From Vulcanimicrobiota bacterium (GTDB lineage: Bacteria > Vulcanimicrobiota > Vulcanimicrobiia > Vulcanimicrobiales > Vulcanimicrobiaceae), in NCBI GenBank assembly GCA_019237435.1, contig JAFAHB010000211.1, positions 1-7,075 of the forward strand: a stretch of 7,075 nucleotides of DNA, given 5' to 3'. The notes under the pieces are model-generated. The model did not search any database. It was not told where the DNA came from and saw only the letters and a list, made by a program, of their open reading frames with translations. Shown here piece after piece: positions 1 to 6,069 of the stretch. The translations under genes and the position numbers were made by a program. The stretch's first letter is position 1. The number at the start of each line of letters is the position of its first letter.

Positions 1-1
1 T

Positions 2-757
2 GCGCGCGCCGGCTTCGATTTGGCATTGCACGACCTCATCGGCAAGGGGCTCGGGATACCGCTCTACGCAATGCTCGGCCTCGATCCGGCCGCAACGCCG
101 ACGACCTCGTTTACGATCGGCATCGCCGACCCAACGACGACGCTGCAAAAACTGACGGAAGCCGGCGATCACCCGATTCTGAAGGTAAAACTCGGCGTCG
201 GCACGCCGGCGGAGCAGATCGAAACGATCGCCGAGATTCGTGCGCGGTACCGCGGAACGATCCGCATCGACGCGAACGAGGCCTGGGACGTCGACGGCGC
301 CGTTTGGATGCTTCGCAATCTCGAACGGTACGAGATCGAGTTCTGCGAGCAGCCGATACCCGCGGGACATCCCGAGCAGTTGCGAGCGATCCGCGAGCGA
401 GTCGCGATACCGATCGTCGCCGATGAAGACGCGCTGGTTGCGAGCGATCTCCCGCGCCTTGCGGGCTGCATCGACGGCGTCAACGTCAAACTCGCCAAGA
501 CCGGCGGCATCCGTGGTGCGCTGGCGATGATTCACACCGCGCGCGCGATGGGATTGCGGGTGATGCTCGGGTGCATGATCGAGAGCGCGATCGCGGCGAC
601 CGCGGCGGCACATCTTTCGCCGCTCGTCGATTGGGCCGACCTCGACGGCCCGCTGCTCACGGCGAGCGATCCGTTCGAGGGACTCACGTACGACCGCGGC
701 AAGCTCGTGCTGCCGGACGCACCAGGGCTCGGCGTTCGCGAGAGAGCGCTTGCGTGA
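2..757 (+). CDS. Enolase-superfamily dipeptide epimerase / N-acetyl-Glu racemase (5'-truncated by the window edge)
   Basis: This is the C-terminal barrel of an enolase-superfamily enzyme; 251 residues are visible and the start lies upstream. In visible-fragment numbering it has the hinge segment FDLALHDLIGKGLG (5-18), the K-x-K acid/base motif LKVKLG (K61, K63), metal ligands D90 (RIDANEAW), E116 (EFCEQPIP) and D141 (VADEDA), and the second catalytic lysine K163 (VNVKLAKTGG). The late segment MLGCMIES (188-195) is typical of the L-Ala-D/L-Glu epimerase branch. Known members use these lysines for 1,1-proton transfer at the alpha carbon of L-Ala-D-Glu, related dipeptides, or N-acetyl-Glu (DgcA). 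The stop overlaps the next start as GTGA. Its DUF1611 neighbour favours a D-glutamate or murein-peptide role. The family call is firm. The exact substrate (AE epimerase or DgcA) is not decidable here, and muconate cycloisomerase or o-succinylbenzoate synthase is less likely. Confidence 0.9.
   Translation, partial: ARAGFDLALHDLIGKGLGIPLYAMLGLDPAATPTTSFTIGIADPTTTLQKLTEAGDHPILKVKLGVGTPAEQIETIAEIRARYRGTIRIDANEAWDVDGAVWMLRNLERYEIEFCEQPIPAGHPEQLRAIRERVAIPIVADEDALVASDLPRLAGCIDGVNVKLAKTGGIRGALAMIHTARAMGLRVMLGCMIESAIAATAAAHLSPLVDWADLDGPLLTASDPFEGLTYDRGKLVLPDAPGLGVRERALA
740..746 (+). promoter_or_regulatory. Ribosome binding site for the DUF1611 gene
   Basis: The purine run GAGAGAG sits inside the 3' end of the epimerase gene, 7 bases before the GTG at 754. 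It supports that GTG as the start, rather than an upstream in-frame codon inside the epimerase gene. Confidence 0.5.
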
Positions 758-1821
758 GCCGTCGTTACGCGATTCTCGCCCTCGACCGTTTTGCGACCGA
801 TGCGAAAACGGCGCACGGCGTGATTCGGTATGCCGGCGACGAGATCGCGGCGGTAATCGATCCCGCAAGCGCAGGCCGACGGGTGCGCGACATTCTTCCC
901 TATCTCGAGTGCGACGCCCCGATCGTCGCGAGTCTTGCCGAAGCATTGAAGTTTTCGCCGACCGCGCTGTTGATCGGCACGGCGCCCAAAGGCGGCGGTC
1001 TTCCGACGCAATGGCGCGCCGCGGTGCGCGAAGCGATCGATGCTCGCTTGGAAATCGTTAGCGGATTGCACGAGTTGCTCGACGAGGACCGCGAGTTCCG
1101 AGTCGCTGCCCGAGCGGCGGGAACGCGAATCTGGGACGTTCGCGAGCCGCCCGAGGTCCCGCTGTTCTCCGGAGATGTTTACGGTGTCGCAGCCCCGATC
1201 GTGCTGACGATCGGCAACGACTGCGCGGTTGGAAAGATGACTGTTTCGCTTGAAATCGTTCGCGCGGCGAACGCTTCGGGCAAACGGACGCGTTTCGTCC
1301 CAACCGGACAGACGGGCGTGCTGATCGCCGGTTGGGGGATCTGCGTAGACCGCGTGATCTCGGACTTTGCCGCCGGAGCTTGCGAGCAGCTCGTGCTCTA
1401 CGCCGCGCACGAAGGGGCCGATTTCATCGTGGTCGAGGGTCAGGGCGCGATCAATCATCCGGCTTATGCCGCCGTGACGCTCGCGCTGATGACGGGCTGC
1501 GCGCCCGATGCGCTCGTTCTGGTCTTCGATCCGCGGCGGCCTCAGATCGAGACCTATGCCACGCCGACGCTGGGCTACTCGCGGGCCATCGCACTCCATG
1601 AGGATTTGCTCGCGACGATCAAGCCGGCGCCGGTCGTTGGCGTCGCTCTCAACACGCGCGGATTAACCGACGACGAGGCGGCCGCCGAAATCGCACATGC
1701 GCGTGAGGTGACGGGCCTGCCGTGCGACGACCTCATTCGATATGGAGGCGAGAGCTTCTACGCTGCGATCGCGCCGCGAATCGCAAAGGCGTCGCCGCTG
1801 GGCCCGGCAGCGCGGACGTGA
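754..1821 (+). CDS. DUF1611 P-loop protein, DgcN-like (putative D-glutamate N-acetyltransferase)
   Basis: This 355-residue protein fits DUF1611 across its whole length, with an N-terminal Rossmann-like part (about 1-135) and a P-loop domain (about 145-345). Visible motifs are the Walker-A-like TIGNDCAVGKMT (152-163), PTGQTGVLIAGWG (183-195), VVEGQG followed by NHPAY (226-238), and DALVLVFDPRR. DUF1611 proteins occur beside enolase-superfamily epimerases. Characterised members named DgcN acetylate D-Glu with acetyl-CoA, and the partner DgcA then racemises N-acetyl-D-Glu. Assigning that activity here is inference from family and neighbour. The start is GTG at 754, overlapping the epimerase stop by 4 bases (GTGA) and preceded by a purine-rich ribosome site. 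The frame is open further upstream, but that part lies wholly inside the epimerase gene. No signal peptide is seen, so the protein should be cytoplasmic. The family is near certain; the reaction is moderately likely. Confidence 0.88.
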   Translation: MSRRYAILALDRFATDAKTAHGVIRYAGDEIAAVIDPASAGRRVRDILPYLECDAPIVASLAEALKFSPTALLIGTAPKGGGLPTQWRAAVREAIDARLEIVSGLHELLDEDREFRVAARAAGTRIWDVREPPEVPLFSGDVYGVAAPIVLTIGNDCAVGKMTVSLEIVRAANASGKRTRFVPTGQTGVLIAGWGICVDRVISDFAAGACEQLVLYAAHEGADFIVVEGQGAINHPAYAAVTLALMTGCAPDALVLVFDPRRPQIETYATPTLGYSRAIALHEDLLATIKPAPVVGVALNTRGLTDDEAAAEIAHAREVTGLPCDDLIRYGGESFYAAIAPRIAKASPLGPAART

Positions 1822-3443
1822 TCGGCGCGCGGCATGTCGTTGCCGCACTTGCAATAATAGCGCTAAGCTCGGCATGCGGGCATCCGCAAACGCGCGGCTC
1901 GTACGCGGAACGCAACGCCTGGACGGTTGCCGGCGTTGTGCGCCTCGGCGAAGATGAAGAACCCGATAACCTGAACCTCATGTTCGCGCATACCGCCGCA
2001 ACCGATGCGATTGCCGGACTGCTCTTCTCGTTCGTCCTGCGTTACGATCCTCGCGGAAATTACGTTCCAGACTTGGCGACGGAAGTTCCCTCGATTACCA
2101 ACGGCGGCATCAGCGCCGACGGCAGGCGTATCGTCGTGCATTTACGCCGCGGCGTGGTTTGGGCCGACGGCGCGCCGCTGACGGCGAACGACTGGCTTTT
2201 CACCTATCGCGCCGTCGAAAATCCCCAAAACAACGTCAAGACGCGTTACGGCTGGGACTCGATCGCATCGGCGAGCGCACCCGATCCGCATACGCTGCTG
2301 ATTCGGCTCAAGCGGCCCGACGTTGCCGTTTTGGGCATACTCGCGATGGGAGGAGCCGGATATCCGCCGCTTCCCGCGCACCTACTTGCGGCGCTGCCGA
2401 ATCTGAACGTAGCGGCGTTCAACGAACGTCCGCTCTCCAGCGGCCCGTATCTCCTCAGGGAGTGGAATCACGGGGCCTCGCTCGTCTTCGTGCCGAACCC
2501 GCGCTACTTTCGCGGCACGCCGAAACTGAAGGAAGTGATTTGGAAAGTCGTTCCCGACGTCAACACCCTCTTCAATCAGCTTGCGACGCACGAGATCGAC
2601 GTTTATCCAAACGTCAACCCAAACGCGGTTTCGCGACTAGGCTCCATCGAGGGCGTTAGGGTCGATCGCCGTTTGATCGCCGACTGGCGCCACCTGGGAA
2701 TCAACTGCAGCCGTCCACAGCTCGCGGACGCTCGCGTCCGCCGTGCGATCGCCGAAGCGGTGGATTGGAAGCGAATCGACCAAACCGTCTTTCACGGTGT
2801 CGACACGCTCGCCGTTTCGGATATCTTCCCGCAATCGTGGGCCGCGCCGGCGCTTGCGCCGTATCGCTACGATCCCGCCGACGCAAAGCGTCTGCTCGCA
2901 CAAGCGGGTTGGCGGCCCGGGCCGGACGGCACGCTTCGCAAAGGGCCGTTACCGATGCGCCTGACGATCTACGCCACGACCGGACATCAGGAAAATACCG
3001 AGTCACAGGTCTTGATTCAGTCGATGCTGCATGCCGTCGGCGTCGACGTCGTCATCCGCAACTATCCCGGCAGTTATCTCTTCGCGATGGACGGACCGCT
3101 TTATACCGGCAAGTACGATCTGGAGTGGTCGATCGAAACGAACGGCCCGGATCCCGATAACTCGGGCGACTGGAACGGCTCGTTCATTCCACCGCGCGGC
3201 GCGAACACGTCGTGGCTGAACGACCCCATCGTTAACGCGACCAGCGAAGCGGCCGCAAGCACCTTCGACCTCGCGTCGCGCAAACGGCTGTACCAAAGCG
3301 AGGAGCAGCGAATCCGAGAGCTCGTTCCCGCAGTCTTCTTTAGCTGGCGCATGAACTATACGGCGATGAACTCCGATCTGAAGAACTACGTCCCGGCCGC
3401 TTTCATCGGGGATACGTGGAACGCATGGGAGTGGCGCATTTGA
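1818..3443 (+). CDS. Peptide-type ABC transporter substrate-binding lipoprotein (SBP_bac_5, OppA/DppA family)
   Basis: This 541-residue extracytoplasmic binding protein should deliver peptides to an ABC importer. A short signal (ARHVVAALAIIALSSAC) ends in an acceptable, not ideal, lipobox (SSA-C) with the lipidated Cys at 20. Family 5 landmarks run in order: LATEVPSITNGGISADGRRI near 86-105, then HLRRGVVWADGAPLTANDW (108-126), SGPYLLREW (208-216), VPNPRYFRG (225-233), LADARVRRAIAEAVD (302-316), and a second-lobe segment with YDPADAKRLLAQAGW. The length is usual for the family. The GTG start overlaps the DUF1611 stop (GTGA) and lacks a clear Shine-Dalgarno, which suggests translational coupling. 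No permease or ATPase gene lies downstream, so these must be upstream of the window or elsewhere. Context suggests murein peptides or D-Glu-containing peptides as ligand. Family 5 also binds nickel, sugars and opines, so the ligand remains a guess. Confidence 0.93.
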   Translation: MIGARHVVAALAIIALSSACGHPQTRGSYAERNAWTVAGVVRLGEDEEPDNLNLMFAHTAATDAIAGLLFSFVLRYDPRGNYVPDLATEVPSITNGGISADGRRIVVHLRRGVVWADGAPLTANDWLFTYRAVENPQNNVKTRYGWDSIASASAPDPHTLLIRLKRPDVAVLGILAMGGAGYPPLPAHLLAALPNLNVAAFNERPLSSGPYLLREWNHGASLVFVPNPRYFRGTPKLKEVIWKVVPDVNTLFNQLATHEIDVYPNVNPNAVSRLGSIEGVRVDRRLIADWRHLGINCSRPQLADARVRRAIAEAVDWKRIDQTVFHGVDTLAVSDIFPQSWAAPALAPYRYDPADAKRLLAQAGWRPGPDGTLRKGPLPMRLTIYATTGHQENTESQVLIQSMLHAVGVDVVIRNYPGSYLFAMDGPLYTGKYDLEWSIETNGPDPDNSGDWNGSFIPPRGANTSWLNDPIVNATSEAAASTFDLASRKRLYQSEEQRIRELVPAVFFSWRMNYTAMNSDLKNYVPAAFIGDTWNAWEWRI

Positions 3444-4324
3444 CCGAGGCGGCGTTCGTGCAAACGCTCCAGGCGCACGAGTCGGCACAGCTCTTCTTCG
3501 AGCCTGCACGCGGCGGCGTGTTGAGCTGGAATACGCACGCGCGCAGCGGGCGGCTTTCGTTTCGGTTGCTGCGCGCACGCCGTCCGGCAAGCGACTGGCT
3601 CGATCATGCGGAGTGGCGGCCGGCGGGTGCAAAATCTTTCAGCCCCGAGCACGAGGGAACGCGCGTCGACGTTGACGTGATTCGCGCGGTTCAACCGTTC
3701 GACGGCATCGAGGTTCGCGCGCGCGACGTCGACTTCGAGCTGATTGCATTCTCGTCGCCGGTGCGATCGCGCGCGTCGCTTCCCTACGCGCGCGACGCCC
3801 TCATTCTCGACGTTCCCGCGCTCTCGCAGTTCGAGGGCGCCGGCAGCCGGCGTGGCTGGTGCAGCGCCGCGACCTTAGCCATGATTCATGCCTTTCACGG
3901 CCGGCCTGCAAGCGTTGCGGAGACCGCGCGAGCGGTCTTTGACCGCGCCTACAACGGCACCGGAAACTGGTCGTTCAACGTCGCCTACAGCGGCCGGCTC
4001 GGCTTTCGCGCGGTCGTCGCTCATCTCTCTAATCTCGATCACGCGCAACGGCTGATCGAGCGTAACCTTCCGCTCGCAATCTCGTACTCGTGGAGCGATG
4101 GCGAGCTGCCCGGCGCGCCGCTCGACCGCTCGGACGGGCACCTCGTCGTCCTTTGCGGTTTCACCGGCGATGGCGACTGCGCGATCAACGATCCGGCGGC
4201 GCCGAACGTGCGCGTCGTTTATCCTCGCAGCGCGATTGAGCGCATCTGGCAGCGCAACGAAGGTGTCGCATACGTGATAGCGCCGATCGGCATCGAATAT
4301 GCCGACGTCTTGCAGTCGCCGTAA
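3425..4324 (+). CDS. C39-like papain-fold cysteine peptidase (Peptidase_C39_2 type), no signal peptide
   Basis: This protein has 299 residues from ATG 3425. The first 120 or so residues look beta-rich and unassigned (LFFEPARGGVLSWN, then FDGIEVRARDVDFELIAF). The peptidase domain begins at LDVPALSQFEG (about 128). It holds a probable catalytic triad: C146 in GWCSAATLAMIHAF, H239 in SDGHLVVLCGF and D256 in INDPAAP. This N-terminal domain plus WCS-type C39 layout matches the 'peptidase C39 family' proteins annotated in actinobacteria. I see no signal peptide or membrane segment, so a cytosolic enzyme is likely, unlike the usual bacteriocin-exporter C39 domains. ATG 3425 overlaps the binding-protein gene by 19 bases. 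TTG 3440 is a serious alternative: it has GGGAG 8 bases upstream and forms a TTGA overlap like the other junctions. Context suggests cleavage of imported murein peptides. The fold is well supported; the substrate is inferred. Confidence 0.82.
   Translation: MGVAHLTEAAFVQTLQAHESAQLFFEPARGGVLSWNTHARSGRLSFRLLRARRPASDWLDHAEWRPAGAKSFSPEHEGTRVDVDVIRAVQPFDGIEVRARDVDFELIAFSSPVRSRASLPYARDALILDVPALSQFEGAGSRRGWCSAATLAMIHAFHGRPASVAETARAVFDRAYNGTGNWSFNVAYSGRLGFRAVVAHLSNLDHAQRLIERNLPLAISYSWSDGELPGAPLDRSDGHLVVLCGFTGDGDCAINDPAAPNVRVVYPRSAIERIWQRNEGVAYVIAPIGIEYADVLQSP
3427..3431 (+). promoter_or_regulatory. Candidate ribosome binding site deciding the C39 peptidase start
   Basis: GGGAG lies 8 bases before a TTG at 3440 that overlaps the upstream TGA stop. 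It would support a start five codons after ATG 3425, giving a 294-residue protein. No equally good site precedes ATG 3425. Confidence 0.4.
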
Positions 4325-4326
4325 AG

Positions 4327-5022
4327 GTGTCAAAGACGACGCTAGAAGCTATATCAGGCGCGGTGGTGCGCTGCCGGCGCTGTCCTCGCCTGCGCGCCTA
4401 CGCCGCGCACGTCGCGCGCGAGCGCAAGCGCGCGCATCTCGATTGCACGTACTGGGGGAAGCCGGTGCCGTCGTTCGGCGACCCACGGGCCCGCGCCCTG
4501 ATCGTTGGGCTCGCACCGGGCGCGCATGGAAGCAATCGCACTGGACGCCCGTTTACGGGCGATGCCTCCGGCGTGTTTCTGTATCCGGCGCTCTATCGCG
4601 CCGGCTTTGCGTCGCAGCCGGAAGCGATCGATCGCGGTGACGGGCTGCGGCTGTGCGATTGCGTCATCACGGCCGCCGTGCGTTGCGCGCCGCCTCAAAA
4701 CAAGCCCTTACCGGCGGAGCTGCGCAACTGCTTCCCTTACTTGCTCGACGAGTTCGACACACTGCCAAACCTGCGCGTGATGATCGCGCTCGGCGGCGTC
4801 GCGTTCGCGGCGATCGCCAAACTGTTGCGCGAGCGCAGCTTTTTGACGGGAACGCCGCCGATCGCATTCGCTCACGGCGCGGAGTTTGCCGCCGTCAACG
4901 GACGTCGCCGAATCGAGGTCATCGCGTCGTACCATCCAAGCCGTCAGAACACGAATACCGGCAAGCTCACCGTGCCGATGTTCGATGCGATTTTCAAGCG
5001 AGCGAATCAGATATTGCGATGA
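4327..5022 (+). CDS. Family 5 uracil-DNA glycosylase (UDGb), Fe-S type
   Basis: This 231-residue enzyme should excise uracil, and probably other deaminated or damaged bases, from DNA as the first step of base excision repair in the cytoplasm. Motif 1 is GLAPGAHGSNRTGRPFTGD (61-79) and motif 3 is SYHPSRQNTNTGKLT (201-215). The AHGxNRTGR and HPSRQNTNTG forms mark family 5 (UDGb) rather than family 4. Four cysteines, C16 and C19 (CRRC), C120 (VRCAPPQNKP) and C135 (RNC), are spaced as for the 4Fe-4S cluster of families 4 and 5. Other family features are YWGKPVPSFGD and ITAAVRCAPP. The GTG start is two bases after the peptidase stop with no obvious Shine-Dalgarno, so translation is probably coupled to the upstream gene. 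It has no evident functional tie to the peptide genes before it and may simply share their transcript. The frame is complete and of usual length. Confidence 0.92.
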   Translation: MSKTTLEAISGAVVRCRRCPRLRAYAAHVARERKRAHLDCTYWGKPVPSFGDPRARALIVGLAPGAHGSNRTGRPFTGDASGVFLYPALYRAGFASQPEAIDRGDGLRLCDCVITAAVRCAPPQNKPLPAELRNCFPYLLDEFDTLPNLRVMIALGGVAFAAIAKLLRERSFLTGTPPIAFAHGAEFAAVNGRRRIEVIASYHPSRQNTNTGKLTVPMFDAIFKRANQILR

Positions 5023-5045
5023 CTGCTCGACGCGACGGAGGAGTC
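5021..5045. terminator. Imperfect hairpin at the convergent gene ends
   Basis: GACTGCTC (5021-5028) can pair with GAGGAGTC (5038-5045) with one internal mismatch around a 9-base loop. It sits exactly between the convergent glycosylase and lipoprotein genes, and both TGA stop codons fall partly in the stem. No T-run follows on either strand, so it is not a classical intrinsic terminator. It could be a weak bidirectional terminator or chance. Confidence 0.25.
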
Positions 5046-6069
5046 AGCGCTTCGCCAAACTCACGGCGATGCCGTACGGCAGAATGGCGTAATGCGGCAT
5101 AACGAGCCGTCGCGTTCGGTGACCGCCGATCGGGTAGTTCCAGAGACCAACTACGCCGACTGCGCAACAGTACGGACCATGCTTGCCGGTCAGGATAATC
5201 TTGCCCGCTTGAATCCACATCGGCGGGGCGGGCAGCGTCTGGACTCCCTTCGTATCGAGTACGGTCTTGCTTACGACCCGGCCTTTCCCGCTGGAAAGCT
5301 TGACCTGGTAGACGGGATACGACCCATCCCAAGATTCGTAGTCTCCCACAGCGAGATATCGCCCATCCCACACGATAGGAACGCGCGGGTAGCGAAACGT
5401 TGCATCGACTGAAAAGTTCGTGAACGAACGTACGCCCCGATGCATCACGGCAAAAATAGGTTGGCGCCCACTGGATGGGCCGCCGCCTGAAACGTACAAG
5501 TTACCCGCGGCGTCGTAGACGCAATAGTACATCCGCGTCGTATCCGAATCCGTAAAAACTTTCGGTGTGCCCCGGGCAGCCCTGTAGATTGCGACATCAT
5601 TGTACTCGACGACGGCGAGGTTGCCGGTAATCGGATCGACAGAGCACCCGTAGGGAGTGCTCGGAGTCGTCAACGTGGCAATCGGGTCCTTACCTCCATG
5701 CCGATACTCAACGACCACGCTCGACTGGTTGCTGTAACGATCGTCTGTGACGAAGACGTCGCCGGCGGCATCGGTGCATTCGCCCGCGGGCTGGGAAAAG
5801 CCGGTCAATTCTTGGAGCCATTGACCTCTTGGATACGTAAATACATAGACCGTGCGCGTAAAATCATCTGCAACGTAAATCAGGTCGGCACGTCGTGCCC
5901 TTGACACCCTCGAGGAGTCTTCGTCCCTCAACGACCCGGGAGCCGAGCTTTGTGGAGGCAGGCCGCCAACGTCGAACGCGCTCGGCCGGCTTACGCCGCA
6001 ACCTGTAAAGACGATGCTGGCAACGATGGCGCCAACGCAGGTTGTGAAATTAACTCCCCGTTGAATCAT
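5044..6069 (-). CDS. Lipoprotein with beta-propeller-like repeats (NHL/SMP-30-type), function unknown
   Basis: This 341-residue exported lipoprotein has a signal segment TTCVGAIVASIVFTGC with lipobox F-T-G-C and lipidated Cys at 24. A Ser/Pro/Gly/Arg-rich linker of about 35 residues follows, then repeats that resemble propeller blades. Blades start with forms such as LIYVADDFTRTVYVF (63-77). Three share a core: GECTDAAGDVFVTD (96-109), GCSVDPITGNLAVVEY (141-156) and YCVYDAAGNLYVSG (182-195), each carrying a cysteine at the same place. A double cysteine occurs near the C terminus (GPYCCAVG). No catalytic motif is seen. Such proteins usually act as surface binding or scaffold domains, but no role can be given here. 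The ATG start has GGAGG 8 bases upstream, inside the last aspS codons, and overlaps aspS by 20 bases, so the two genes are probably cotranscribed. Some stretches, such as 5821-5880, are clearly more AT-rich than the neighbouring genes. Confidence 0.8.
   Translation of the reverse strand: MIQRGVNFTTCVGAIVASIVFTGCGVSRPSAFDVGGLPPQSSAPGSLRDEDSSRVSRARRADLIYVADDFTRTVYVFTYPRGQWLQELTGFSQPAGECTDAAGDVFVTDDRYSNQSSVVVEYRHGGKDPIATLTTPSTPYGCSVDPITGNLAVVEYNDVAIYRAARGTPKVFTDSDTTRMYYCVYDAAGNLYVSGGGPSSGRQPIFAVMHRGVRSFTNFSVDATFRYPRVPIVWDGRYLAVGDYESWDGSYPVYQVKLSSGKGRVVSKTVLDTKGVQTLPAPPMWIQAGKIILTGKHGPYCCAVGVVGLWNYPIGGHRTRRLVMPHYAILPYGIAVSLAKR

Noticed and set aside
571..753. N-terminal extension of the DUF1611 gene to an upstream ATG
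   Set aside because: The extension is Arg-rich, lies entirely within the epimerase coding sequence, and does not resemble DUF1611; the family sequence starts right after GTG 754.
532..1599. Long open frame of 355 codons on the minus strand
   Set aside because: It lies antisense to the epimerase end and the DUF1611 gene, both of which carry clear family motifs. Its composition is Arg/Asp-rich with no recognisable domain, as expected of an antisense shadow in GC-rich DNA.
1722..1817. Upstream start for the binding-protein gene
   Set aside because: It would bury the lipoprotein signal peptide about 32 residues inside the protein. GTG 1818 puts the signal at the N terminus and gives the same GTGA overlap as the previous junction.
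3003..3632. 209-codon open frame on the minus strand
   Set aside because: It is antisense to the binding protein and peptidase genes, Arg-rich, and without a domain.
5092..5904. Small plus-strand open frames opposite the lipoprotein gene
   Set aside because: They have no ribosome sites or domain signals, while the minus-strand frame has a lipobox signal peptide, a strong ribosome site and repeats.
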